DNA of 26,912 nt from contig JAFLJU010000675.1 of assembly GCA_022712835.1 (NCBI GenBank), positions 1 to 26,912 on the forward strand. The letters run 5' to 3'. Shown piece by piece: positions 13,966 to 22,159 of this stretch (position 1 is the first letter of the stretch; every line of letters begins with the position of its first letter). This stretch comes from Desulfobacteraceae bacterium. GTDB taxonomy: Bacteria > Desulfobacterota > Desulfobacteria > Desulfobacterales > Desulfobacteraceae. Position numbers and translations under genes: made by a program. The notes beneath the pieces were generated by a model that saw only the letters and a program-made list of their open reading frames with translations, made no database searches and was not told where the DNA came from.

Positions 13966-15561
13966 TTAATTGCCAATTGCACCGGCTGTTTTCATTGCTT
14001 TAAGTGCATCATCCACATTAAATTTGGCAGGCTCCTGTCGCGGAGGGAATTCAGTAAAGGTATCAACAAATTTCTGGGTAATCACCTGGGATGGAGCCAG
14101 GGTGAAAACGCGACGTATCCACCAGGTGCGGTAGTTGTTTGCATCGGTATCAGCCCGTTCATACGGATCACTACGAAGGTTAAACAATTTTGGAACACGC
14201 AGGGAAATAAAAGGATCGGCCCATACATCAAAGTAATGAGCGCGTTGCTCAGCAAATACCAGCTTCCAGTTATTGTAACGAAGACCAACCATTTGAGCAT
14301 CGTCATTAAAGTAAAAGAATTCCTCTCTTGGCCCGGTTTTATCCTGACCCGTTAAATAGGGAAGGAAATTGTAGCCATCAAGATGCACCTTAAACTCTTT
14401 ACCATCAGATTTATGCCCCTTCTTGAGCTTTTCTTTGATATCTGGCTCACCAACTGCTGCCATTAAAGTGGGTAACCAGTCTTGTGCAGACATGATCTCA
14501 TTGGAGATTTGATTGGGTTTGATCTTACCCGGCCAGCGAACAAAGGCAGGAACCCGATAACCACCTTCCCAATTGGTATTTTTTTCACCACGGAAAGGTG
14601 ATAAGCCACCATCCGGCCATTCATTATAATGAGGGCCATTATCAGCAGTGTAGATAACAATAGTATTTGCCTCAATTTTAAGTTTATTTAAAAGATCCAG
14701 CAACTGTCCAATATGGCCATCATGCTCCACCATGCCATCGGCAAAGATACCCAGGCCTGTAACACCATCACTCTCCGGCTTTAAGTGGGTGTAAAAATGC
14801 ATACGGGAGGTATTTAACCAGGCAAACCAAGGCTTACCCGCTTTGTTATTTTTTTTGATAAACTTCATCGTGTGGTCAAGAAACTCTTCGTCCGCGGTTT
14901 CCATGCGTTTTTTGGTCAGTGGCCCGGTGTCCTTGATGGTCTGTTTTCCCACCTTGCCAAAACGCGGATCCAGGGTCTTATCGACCTTGTCCGTGGCTTT
15001 GCAGTCCAGCACGCCGCGGGGACCAAATTTAGCGTGAAAGGCTGGATCTTTAGGGTAATCCGGGTTCTCAGGCTCTTCCTCGGCATTGAGATGATATAAA
15101 TTGCCAAAAAATTCATCAAAACCATGCACCGTTGGCAGGTATTTATTAAGATCACCCAAATGATTTTTACCAAATTGCCCCGTGGCATAACCATGATTTT
15201 TCAACAACTCGGCAAGCGTAGGATCTTCTGGTTGAAGTCCAAGGGCTGCACCGGGAAAACCGACTTTAGTCAGACCGGTACGAACCGGATGCTGACCGGT
15301 AATCAAAGCGGAACGTCCGGCTGTACAACTCTGTTCGGCGTAATAATCAGTAAACATCATGCCTTCATTGGCAATTCTATCAAGATTGGGGGTTTGATAA
15401 CCCACCAGTCCACGACTGTAAGCACTAATATTACTGATACCGACATCATCGGACATAATAATCAAAATATTGGGCTTCTCAGTTGATGCAAGTGACACTT
15501 GTCCGGCAACAAGCAATGCTATCCCACAAAGCAAAAGCGAAAATATTATTTTTTTGTTCAT
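13966..15561 (-). CDS. Type I sulfatase B (formylglycine-dependent), periplasmic
   Basis: Protein of 531 residues from the ATG at 15561, which has GGAGGG about 6 nt upstream; an ATG 5 codons earlier overlaps that site and is rejected. Signal peptide about 1-26 (AGQVSLAS). Metal-ligand pair D38-D39 (IIMSDDVG), maturation motif QSCTAGRSALITGQ with C79-T-A-G-R83, and IVIYTADNGPH for the later Asp-Asn. The C-x-A-x-R form of the motif differs from the C-x-P-x-R of the other two sulfatases, so it is a distinct subfamily and not a member of the tandem duplication. It begins 25 nt after the small membrane-protein gene. Substrate unknown; an arylsulfatase-like enzyme is expected. Confidence 0.92.
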   Translation of the reverse strand: MNKKIIFSLLLCGIALLVAGQVSLASTEKPNILIIMSDDVGISNISAYSRGLVGYQTPNLDRIANEGMMFTDYYAEQSCTAGRSALITGQHPVRTGLTKVGFPGAALGLQPEDPTLAELLKNHGYATGQFGKNHLGDLNKYLPTVHGFDEFFGNLYHLNAEEEPENPDYPKDPAFHAKFGPRGVLDCKATDKVDKTLDPRFGKVGKQTIKDTGPLTKKRMETADEEFLDHTMKFIKKNNKAGKPWFAWLNTSRMHFYTHLKPESDGVTGLGIFADGMVEHDGHIGQLLDLLNKLKIEANTIVIYTADNGPHYNEWPDGGLSPFRGEKNTNWEGGYRVPAFVRWPGKIKPNQISNEIMSAQDWLPTLMAAVGEPDIKEKLKKGHKSDGKEFKVHLDGYNFLPYLTGQDKTGPREEFFYFNDDAQMVGLRYNNWKLVFAEQRAHYFDVWADPFISLRVPKLFNLRSDPYERADTDANNYRTWWIRRVFTLAPSQVITQKFVDTFTEFPPRQEPAKFNVDDALKAMKTAGAIGN

Positions 15562-15586
15562 TTTGTATCCCTCCATGTTAGTTTAT

Positions 15587-16078
15587 TTAACTCCCCTGAT
15601 TACTCTTCCGTTCTTTCCAAAGTCTGGGCTTAAATGAACCGAGTACCAATTCAATGACCAGTGGAATAACATTTGACATCCCAACCAGCTGCTCGGTATG
15701 GGTTCTATCGAGAAACTCCTGGCTTACTTTACCGTCAGGCAGAGATGCTTTTGCCATAGCTACCAGCTCCGGCATCATCGGGACAAGGAAGACAAAGGCA
15801 TTAACGCTGAGAAATGCCATCATCACCATTTTTACCTTTAACCAGTTTGGTTTAATTTCAAACCGTGTGTACAGGATTAAGTCGGAAATGACCTTCAGCG
15901 CCAGACCCACCAGGATCAGGATATAGGCACTTTTTTCTTTATACACATAGACATGGTATGCCGTCTCTGCATCAGGATGACCAAGGACAACCCCGATTAC
16001 GATATGTGAGAGAATGCCGCCCACATACATGATCGTCCCGATTTCCTGTATGAAATTTAAAATCTGTTTGATGGGCAT
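15587..16078 (-). CDS. Small integral membrane protein, DUF2269-like
   Basis: Protein of 163 residues from the ATG at 16078 (MPIKQILNFIQEIG), which has GAGGA about 12 nt upstream; an in-frame ATG at 16129 would add 17 residues but lacks a better site. Four hydrophobic helices lie at about 10-33, 50-72, 84-102 and 128-148, with short loops and a basic C-terminus (KPRLWKERK). It resembles DUF2269-type four-helix membrane proteins, but I cannot name it with confidence. His residues near helix ends (SHIVIGVVLGH, YHVYVYK) could bind haem or metal. It lies between sulfatases A and B with 82 and 25 nt gaps, so it is co-transcribed with them. Its role there is not clear. Confidence 0.6.
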   Translation of the reverse strand: MPIKQILNFIQEIGTIMYVGGILSHIVIGVVLGHPDAETAYHVYVYKEKSAYILILVGLALKVISDLILYTRFEIKPNWLKVKMVMMAFLSVNAFVFLVPMMPELVAMAKASLPDGKVSQEFLDRTHTEQLVGMSNVIPLVIELVLGSFKPRLWKERKSNQGS

Positions 16079-16160
16079 AGTATGGTTTTTCCTCAATATC
16101 CTGGGTAGTTCCCCGAAGCAGCATGCCAAAATAATAAATCTGTTTCATTACAGGTCATAC

Positions 16161-17879
16161 TTATTTCACTCCCCAATTGGCTTCAAAATTCTCCCATTTC
16201 CGTGATTTTTTCATCACTGCCTCAACATCAAATGGAACCTCGTCCTTTGTAAAACGGGGCTTTGAAGCCTTAATGGTCTCTGGACGGGCATTGGCTATGC
16301 CGGTGAACGGCAACCCGCGTGCCTCTTCGCTATCTGGATATTTTTCTTTCCAGATTTCATGTCGGGCTTTCACGCTTGCGAACATGCCCTTTGTGGGAAA
16401 CATGGGTAACATCTTGGGCTGTACTTCGCGTGGGTCATTGTAGAGGTCGAAGAATGATGCACCACTCAATCCCGGCAGATCGCCTACCCAATGCCTTTTA
16501 AAATGCCCTTTGACCGTTGCGGCATAAATCGGCCCTGTATAGATGTGGACATAGTCCCGGCGGCTGTACGAGTCGCCATTGAGCAAGAGGGATGTTTGAT
16601 TAATGCCATCGATAATGCGATCCGTTGGGATATTCTCTGTTGCCCCTGCAAGAGATGCAAAGGTTGTAAAAAGGTCGGTTACGTGGATAATATCCCCAAC
16701 TATTTGTCCCGGTTCAATCATCCCCGGCCACCAGGCCATAGCTGCCACTCTGACGCCACCTTCCAGGAAGTCGCCCTTACCGCCGCGATAAAGTGTTTCA
16801 ACAAATCCCGGAGGGCCATTATGTGTCATCGGACCATTGTCTGCCATAAAAATAACAAGCGTATTTTCAGCTATACCAAGTTCTACCAGTTTATCCTTCA
16901 ATTCACCGACAAACACGTCAATATTAGCCAACACTTCCGGAAGTACGCTGCCTGCCGTCGTTTTTTTCTTCCCGGGTTTGGGTACAAATGAACCACTGGG
17001 CCATATGGCCGCATAAAATGGTGTTTTAGACTTAGCATTCTTTTCAATAAATGCCAGAGACCGAATTTCTTCCTGCTCCGCAGATTTGTACCAATTGTCT
17101 AAACTGGTAGGCAGAAGATATTCTTTTACAGGACCTCCCTTTTTACCTTCCAACCACCAGACTAATCCATCCGGACGCCATTCTTTGTCCAGTTCATAGC
17201 GGTCATCAGGGAATAATTCCGGATTCATCGTTGTAGCAGTAATCACTCCCGAATGTTCAAATTGTGGCAAGTACATCATTGGCACTTGATTATATGGTGT
17301 CCAAAAGGCTTCATCGAAACCTTGTTTAGTCAAGTAACTTTCTTCAACGTCACCCAAATGCGCCTTACCAAAGAACCCTGTTGCGTAACCGGCCGGTCCC
17401 AATACTTCAGCCATTGTCACTTCGCTGGCAGCCAGACCGCCATTCTCATATGGGAATGCAACATTGTACATCCCATTGCGCACGGCGTGCCGTCCGGTCA
17501 GTGCTGCTGCACGAGTAGGTGTACAGGACGGCTCAGTGTACATCCGCATAAAGTTGATACCTTCCTCTGCTACTTTATTAAGATTAGGTGTTTCAAAACC
17601 CCGTAAAGCCTGTATTTGAGGGATACCTACTTCACCAACAGGTGTGTCATCCCACATGACGTGTATAATGTTAGGAGGGGCGCCGTGCTTTTTGCGCAAC
17701 GCTTTTAGTTTCTTATCAAGCTCCTTGTCCTCGGCAGCCCACTTGTTACCATGCTGAGCCTTTAATACATAAAACTCAGCATCGTGGACTATTGCCTCTT
17801 TTGCCAATGCATTTCCGGCAAAAAATAATGCCAGCCCGGAAATCAGCATCAATGGAAACAGACTCAATCGTTTTTTCAT
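16161..17879 (-). CDS. Type I sulfatase A (formylglycine-dependent), periplasmic
   Basis: Protein of 572 residues from the ATG at 17879, with AAAGGAGA 8 nt upstream; an in-frame ATG 22 codons earlier overlaps the end of the ABM gene and would hide the signal peptide (about 1-26, GNALAK), so it is rejected. Asp pair D77-D78 (HVMWDDTPVG), maturation motif PSCTPTRAAALTGR with C119-T-P-T-R123, and LVIFMADNGP for the later Asp-Asn. It shares with sulfatase C the pre-domain helix (AAEDKELDKKLKALRKKHG), the motif context and the 5' leader, so they are paralogues from a local duplication. The C-terminal extension of about 40 residues is extra. First sulfatase of the cluster, 43 nt after the ABM gene. 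Confidence 0.92.
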   Translation of the reverse strand: MKKRLSLFPLMLISGLALFFAGNALAKEAIVHDAEFYVLKAQHGNKWAAEDKELDKKLKALRKKHGAPPNIIHVMWDDTPVGEVGIPQIQALRGFETPNLNKVAEEGINFMRMYTEPSCTPTRAAALTGRHAVRNGMYNVAFPYENGGLAASEVTMAEVLGPAGYATGFFGKAHLGDVEESYLTKQGFDEAFWTPYNQVPMMYLPQFEHSGVITATTMNPELFPDDRYELDKEWRPDGLVWWLEGKKGGPVKEYLLPTSLDNWYKSAEQEEIRSLAFIEKNAKSKTPFYAAIWPSGSFVPKPGKKKTTAGSVLPEVLANIDVFVGELKDKLVELGIAENTLVIFMADNGPMTHNGPPGFVETLYRGGKGDFLEGGVRVAAMAWWPGMIEPGQIVGDIIHVTDLFTTFASLAGATENIPTDRIIDGINQTSLLLNGDSYSRRDYVHIYTGPIYAATVKGHFKRHWVGDLPGLSGASFFDLYNDPREVQPKMLPMFPTKGMFASVKARHEIWKEKYPDSEEARGLPFTGIANARPETIKASKPRFTKDEVPFDVEAVMKKSRKWENFEANWGVK

Positions 17880-17925
17880 TTTAAATATCTCCTTTAAATT
17901 AATACAATTTTCTCCCATAAAATTA
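17880..17925 (-). repeat. 5' leader of sulfatase A, partner of the leader at 13846-13888
   Basis: The minus strand runs from the TAA of the ABM gene through TAATTTTATGGGAG and AAAATTGTATTAATTT to AAAGGAGA and the sulfatase A start. The same order of elements occurs before sulfatase C. Confidence 0.8.
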
Positions 17926-18237
17926 TTTTGCTCTTGCCTTTTCAACCATTATCATCCCTTCTTTTTCTGTGCCGCTATCTATTGTTACTTCATAGCTTTT
18001 GCCCAGAAATTTCATTGCGCCAAGAAGTGCACTGAATGAATCGGACAGAAAATAGTCTTCCAAAAGGTTGAACTGCTTCCACTTCTGATCGAGCACAATA
18101 CAGTTTTTATCTTGCAACATGCAACTTAAGGAACAACCCGCATTTTGACGGGTCTGATCTGAAATCATCTGACAAAAATGCAACAACTCCTTTTGTTTGT
18201 CATCCCGTGGATTTATTGTGATTTTGACTTTATGCAT
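17923..18237 (-). CDS. Antibiotic-biosynthesis-monooxygenase (ABM)-like small protein
   Basis: Protein of 104 residues from the ATG at 18237 (MHKVKITINPRDDK), with AAGGTG upstream; a longer frame to 18276 has no better start signal. It has the ferredoxin-like ABM pattern: a first strand, helix QKELLHFCQMISDQTRQ, NAGCSLSCMLQDK, then WKQFNLLEDYFLSDSFSAL and a last strand. Such dimeric small proteins include quinol monooxygenases, but also haem-binding or non-enzymatic members, so activity is not assured. There is no signal peptide, so it is cytoplasmic. It is the first gene after the sigma-54-type promoter and leads the sulfatase operon. A decayed copy of its end is found before sulfatase C. 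Confidence 0.65.
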   Translation of the reverse strand: MHKVKITINPRDDKQKELLHFCQMISDQTRQNAGCSLSCMLQDKNCIVLDQKWKQFNLLEDYFLSDSFSALLGAMKFLGKSYEVTIDSGTEKEGMIMVEKARAK

Positions 18238-18324
18238 TTGCGGGCACCTTTTTTTAAAATTTGTCAGTAAATTCAAAATCCGATTAAACTGATAGTGTAC
18301 TGATATTACCAGATATATAGATCA

Positions 18325-18340
18325 TACAAGAATGGTGCCG
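18325..18340 (-). promoter_or_regulatory. Candidate sigma-54 (-24/-12) promoter of the ABM-sulfatase operon
   Basis: The minus strand reads CGGCACCATTCTTGTA, against the consensus TGGCAC-N5-TTGCA: the GG of -24 is intact, the spacing is exact, and two consensus bases differ (T to C, and C to T in the -12 element). It lies about 85 nt before the ABM start, and the next gene upstream encodes a sigma-54 activator. The -12 mismatch lowers confidence. Confidence 0.5.
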
Positions 18341-18438
18341 GGTAAGAATGGCTGATTGATAAATCTGTAAGGGATTGAAACAAAAGGAAAAGGAAGAATA
18401 GGGTGGGGTGCCGGGGAAAACGGTTTAGGGAGAACGCA

Positions 18439-18483
18439 TCATATTTGACCGTCATATTTGATCGCACAGGTCAAATATGACGG
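18439..18483. repeat. Palindrome with a third repeat copy, between sigma-54 regulator and its target operon
   Basis: CCGTCATATTTGA (18449-18461) and TCAAATATGACGG (18471-18483) are perfect inverted 13-mers around a 9-nt spacer. Another direct copy TCATATTTGA lies at 18439-18448. The minus strand lacks a T tract after the hairpin, so it is not a typical intrinsic terminator. Lying about 100-140 bp upstream of the candidate promoter, it fits an enhancer-type site for the sigma-54 activator, or a repetitive extragenic element. Confidence 0.7.
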
Positions 18484-18490
18484 AGGCGAA

Positions 18491-20620
18491 TCAGGAATCA
18501 ACGGAAGGCCTGGAAATCCCGTGTTTGCGCATCCGCCCACGCAAGGTGCTAGAATTTAACCCGAGCATATTTGCAGCACCACCCTTACCGGAAATGTTCC
18601 AACGGGTCTTTTCCAATGCCCGCAAAATATGATCTTTTTCCATTTGGGAAAGACTTTTCAACGGCAGGTCCTCCAAATCGGGAGATGCAGGCGCAGGGCC
18701 GGATGTCTTTAACGGGGCATTCAGTCTCAAGGTTTTCCCGGAAGAAACAATGATCCCGCGTTCAATCACATTTTCCAGCTCCCTGACGTTGCCCGGCCAT
18801 GAATAGCTCATGAATTCGTCCATAAGGTTTGCGGGAATCTCACGGACTAAGCTATTAAATCGTTTTTTAAGCTTGTTGATGATCCAGTTAACCAATAGGG
18901 GAATATCATCCATACGTTTTCTTAAAGGGGGAATGGACAATGGGAATACATTCAGGCGATACCAGAGATCCTGTCTGAATTGTCCTTGTTGGACATCCTC
19001 TTCAAGGTTCCGGTTGGTTGCTGCAATGATGCGGACATCAGTATGCCTCACCCGGGAACTGCCCAATCGTTCAAATTCACCGTCCTGGAGAACCCTCAGC
19101 AGCTTTTGCTGTAGCTCCAGGGGTAACTCTCCGATTTCATCCAGAAAGATGGTGGCCCTGTCTGCAAGTTCAAACCGTCCAATCCTTTTTTCCATGGCGT
19201 TGGTGAATGCACCTTTTTCATGTCCGAACAACTCTGATTCAATCAAATTTGCCGACATTGCCGCACAGTCCATTTTAATTAATGGTCGGTTATTTCTATT
19301 GCTGCTATTATGAATAGCCCGAGCAATAAGCTCTTTGCCGGTACCGGATTCACCCAGAATGAGGACGGTTGTATCAGTGGGAGCAATTTGCTCCAAACTG
19401 AATAAGACATATTTCATAACTTCACTTTCACCGATGATGTTGCCATGGTCGTGCATCAATTTGATCTCTTCGCCCAGGTAGGTGCAATCAGCTTCCAGTT
19501 GACTCTTCAGTTTTTGAATTTCAGAGTAGGTATCCTGCAGCTCAAATTCCGCTTTTTTTCTGTTTTCTATCTCAAGTAACAAACTTTTGATTGTTATGTT
19601 CAGATCCTTGGTCTGTCTCAGTACCTGAACTTCAAGCTCATCCCTGGATTTAACCAGGGCTTCTTCGGCATATTTGCGGCGGCTGATATCCAGGCAAACA
19701 CCATCCCAGGTAAGGGTTCCGTCATCCTGTTTTTTCGGTTTTGAATGCCACTGGAACCAGCGGGTCTCTCCATTCGGTAGGGTAAGCAGACTTTCAAGAT
19801 TGAATTGGCTTTGCTTTTCAATGGATTCTTTCTCCAGCCGGGCTATACGTTCCAATTCATCAGGGGGACACATTTTGTAGATTACATTCATATCTTTTTT
19901 GAATTCTTCCGATTTAACCTGAAATAATCGTTCGCATCCTTTGCTTACGTAACTGCAATAACGGTGTCCATCCGGTTGATGCACAAGTCGGTAAATCATT
20001 CCATCCGGCAGGTTGTCGCCGAGCTGCTTTATGCTTTCTCTACTGTTTTTTAATAATATTTCAGTTTTTATTCGCTCAATGGCTATGGCCAGTTGCCGGG
20101 CGGTCCATTCGAGCGATGTTACCCTTTGCGCGGATATCATGTTTTTATGGGAGTCAGCCAGATGAATCAAGCCCAGGATACGGTCATTCAGTACCACCGG
20201 AATCAGGGCCATGGACTCAAACCCGAAATCATTGCAGGTATTGCGGGTCGGCCCGATTTTTTCTTTATTAACTTCTGATAGAAACCGTGTGGTGCTGTTT
20301 GTATGGAAAGATCCCCTGTCGGTGTAAAATGGCAGGCCGGGATCTGTCGTGCCTTTGATAACGTGAATGCACATGCAGCGGTCACACTTAATTGAAAGCA
20401 TGCTTTCCTGGTCGTAGAATTGTTTACTGAATCCTGTGTAACTTTGGTAAGGTATATTGCCCTTATCATCCAAAATACGAATCCCGACCGCTTCACAGCC
20501 CGTCATTTTTTGTATTTCAAAAATAAAGGCATTTAATAAAGGCGTTATTTCAGTGTTCCGGTTGGCAATTTCAAGAAATCTGTGGGATACGGCCAGATCA
20601 GTTTTTATATGATTATCCAT
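18491..20620 (-). CDS. Sigma-54 dependent activator with GAF and PAS sensor domains
   Basis: Protein of 709 residues. A GAF domain (about 15-185) contains a Cys cluster, C79-x2-C82-x-C84, and C129 in RNTCNDFGFES; a PAS domain (about 200-318, ending VCLDISRRKYAEEAL) follows, then a coiled coil (about 318-385). The AAA+ domain (about 393-625) has Walker A GESGTGKE (423-430), Walker B IFLDEIGEL, and arginine region DLWYRLNVFP. The loop that touches sigma-54 reads GAFTNA (470-475) in place of GAFTGA. A Fis-type helix-turn-helix ends the protein (about 660-703, NMLGLNSSTLRGRMRKHGI). No receiver domain, so it is driven by ligand or redox signals. It follows the small secreted-protein gene by 17 nt. 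Confidence 0.93.
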   Translation of the reverse strand: MDNHIKTDLAVSHRFLEIANRNTEITPLLNAFIFEIQKMTGCEAVGIRILDDKGNIPYQSYTGFSKQFYDQESMLSIKCDRCMCIHVIKGTTDPGLPFYTDRGSFHTNSTTRFLSEVNKEKIGPTRNTCNDFGFESMALIPVVLNDRILGLIHLADSHKNMISAQRVTSLEWTARQLAIAIERIKTEILLKNSRESIKQLGDNLPDGMIYRLVHQPDGHRYCSYVSKGCERLFQVKSEEFKKDMNVIYKMCPPDELERIARLEKESIEKQSQFNLESLLTLPNGETRWFQWHSKPKKQDDGTLTWDGVCLDISRRKYAEEALVKSRDELEVQVLRQTKDLNITIKSLLLEIENRKKAEFELQDTYSEIQKLKSQLEADCTYLGEEIKLMHDHGNIIGESEVMKYVLFSLEQIAPTDTTVLILGESGTGKELIARAIHNSSNRNNRPLIKMDCAAMSANLIESELFGHEKGAFTNAMEKRIGRFELADRATIFLDEIGELPLELQQKLLRVLQDGEFERLGSSRVRHTDVRIIAATNRNLEEDVQQGQFRQDLWYRLNVFPLSIPPLRKRMDDIPLLVNWIINKLKKRFNSLVREIPANLMDEFMSYSWPGNVRELENVIERGIIVSSGKTLRLNAPLKTSGPAPASPDLEDLPLKSLSQMEKDHILRALEKTRWNISGKGGAANMLGLNSSTLRGRMRKHGISRPSVDS

Positions 20621-20637
20621 GAGTTTGATACTCTGTG

Positions 20638-21057
20638 TTATTGGGTCTTTCTTAAAAATATAACTTCATATGTTTTGTCCATAGGAGCCTGGTAATAAAA
20701 GCCCAGCAGGGCATCTTTTTGCGCATAGTAGTAAAGGCTATAGCTTGACCCTTCATACCCTTTATCCTGGAATTTGATAAAGAGTTTGATGAGCTTTTTT
20801 TCTGATGAAATTGCAGCTTTTGCAACATGGATGGAGCGGGGATTGAAATACTGCACTATTGCCTGTCCTTCTGCCAGAACATTACTGACCTTGATGAGAT
20901 AGTTCCCGTCTGCACGCTGCCATTTACCGGCAAGGATACTATAGTCGGTTTTTGCCGATAAAGGTTCAACTTCATCGGCACAGACCGGCCCTGGAATGAA
21001 TAGGGAAAAATTTACAAAGAACAATAAAAAAAACATACCTCGTCCCAGGCTGGTCAT
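20638..21057 (-). CDS. Small secreted protein of unknown function
   Basis: Protein of 139 residues with a signal peptide (about 1-27, FIPGPVCAD). The mature domain reads LAGKWQRADGNYLIKVSNV, YFNPRSIHVAKAAIS, GYEGSSYSLYYYAQKDALLGFYYQAPMDKTYEVIFLRK, a small all-beta pattern of the kind seen in secreted lipocalin-like domains; I recall similar unnamed proteins but no function. It is the first gene of a unit with the sigma-54 activator (17 nt apart), which suggests a link to sensing or response in the envelope, though this is inferred from context alone. Divergently transcribed from the AraC regulator. It ends with TAA. Confidence 0.65.
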   Translation of the reverse strand: MTSLGRGMFFLLFFVNFSLFIPGPVCADEVEPLSAKTDYSILAGKWQRADGNYLIKVSNVLAEGQAIVQYFNPRSIHVAKAAISSEKKLIKLFIKFQDKGYEGSSYSLYYYAQKDALLGFYYQAPMDKTYEVIFLRKTQ

Positions 21058-21196
21058 TTTGTCGATTCCTTTTGGTTATCCATGTTTTTAGTTTCGAAAA
21101 GATTGACTCTTATCTTTATCTTATGATACGCAACATAATAATTACAGGACATCAAAAATTCGAAAATTGTTATAGAAAAATAGTATATAAGAAAAG
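21058..21196. promoter_or_regulatory. Divergent intergenic region between the small secreted protein gene and the AraC regulator
   Basis: This 139-bp AT-rich gap must hold promoters for both directions. I see TTGACT near 21103 on the plus strand but no well-spaced -10 box, and no clear sigma-54 site. AraC-family regulators often bind such regions, yet no repeated half-site is convincing by eye. Confidence 0.35.
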
Positions 21197-22159
21197 GTGT
21201 CAACTATTTCCAAAGATATTACGTTTATTAATGGTAAATTTCAAGATTTAGAGTTGTTTGCCCATACAGCAAGAGCATGGGATATTGATTTTTTCCAACT
21301 CGATCGGGGTGAATTCCGGGCAGATTTAACCCGGTTTATTTCCGGAAACCTTCAGTTTGGCACCACCCGGATAAACCGAAAGATCCAACAGCGGGGGAGT
21401 GCACCAGAGAAGCTCTGGTCATTTGCCCTTTTAAAGAACCCTTCCATACAGCTCAATTGGCGCGGCCATAACCTTTCTCCAAATGACATCATGCTATACC
21501 ACCCCGGCTCGGAAATTGACTGCATTTCCAATCAGGATTTTTCAGTTCTGGTCTATTCAGCACCGGAGGAGTACCTTTATAATATCAGCCGGATGAGCGG
21601 GTTCCCTGAAATACCGGATCTGATAAGAACTTCTGATCGTTTCACCTGCGATCCTGCAGAAATCCAAAACCTGCGCCGGCAGTTAAACCGGATTAGTAAA
21701 ACACTTTTTGTTTCCGAAACTAAATCGGATTGTCGTATGTTTCTTCCCGAGCTTGAGTATAATATTCCTAAATTGTTTTTTAAAACCCTGGCTGGCGGAC
21801 GGGTTGAAAATAGCCTACCCTCATTCCGGCTCAGAAATTATGCTTTAAAGCAGGCGCTGGTCTGCATTGAAACCTCAGTCGGGGATAATCTTACTGTGCA
21901 CGGGCTCTGTCAGATGTCAGGTGTCAGTGACCGGACATTGGAATATGCCTTTCAAGAACATTTTGGGATCACGCCAAAAGCCTATATCAGAGCCTACCGG
22001 CTAAATTGCACCCGCAAAATATTATTGCGGGCAGATTCATCCGACACAAAGATTAACACAATTGCCAACTCTTTTGGGTTCTGGCACATGGGTCAATTTG
22101 CCAAAGACTATAAACATTATTTTGGGGAACTCCCCTCAGTAACTTTGAAAAAATCTTAA
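21197..22159 (+). CDS. AraC-family transcriptional regulator
   Basis: Protein of 320 residues with a C-terminal AraC DNA-binding domain (about 215-318): two helix-turn-helix units, the first in LTVHGLCQMSGVSDRTLEYAF and the second in KINTIANSFGFWHMGQFAKD, with the typical FGITPKAYIRAYRLN link. The N-terminal 200 residues are a sensor region, with no Cys-rich or transmembrane features, of the AraC-binding/cupin-like type seen in this family. The only canonical start after the upstream TAA is GTG at 21197, with just a weak AGAAAAGG before it. It is convergent with the cytochrome gene, overlapping its end by 3 nt. Its target is unknown; the adjacent divergent gene and the sulfatase block are candidates. 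Confidence 0.88.
   Translation: MSTISKDITFINGKFQDLELFAHTARAWDIDFFQLDRGEFRADLTRFISGNLQFGTTRINRKIQQRGSAPEKLWSFALLKNPSIQLNWRGHNLSPNDIMLYHPGSEIDCISNQDFSVLVYSAPEEYLYNISRMSGFPEIPDLIRTSDRFTCDPAEIQNLRRQLNRISKTLFVSETKSDCRMFLPELEYNIPKLFFKTLAGGRVENSLPSFRLRNYALKQALVCIETSVGDNLTVHGLCQMSGVSDRTLEYAFQEHFGITPKAYIRAYRLNCTRKILLRADSSDTKINTIANSFGFWHMGQFAKDYKHYFGELPSVTLKKS

Noticed and set aside
18408..18416. Second GGTGCCGG sequence upstream of the sulfatase operon as an alternative sigma-54 site
   Set aside because: The -12 element is absent at the required distance, so only 18325-18340 fits.
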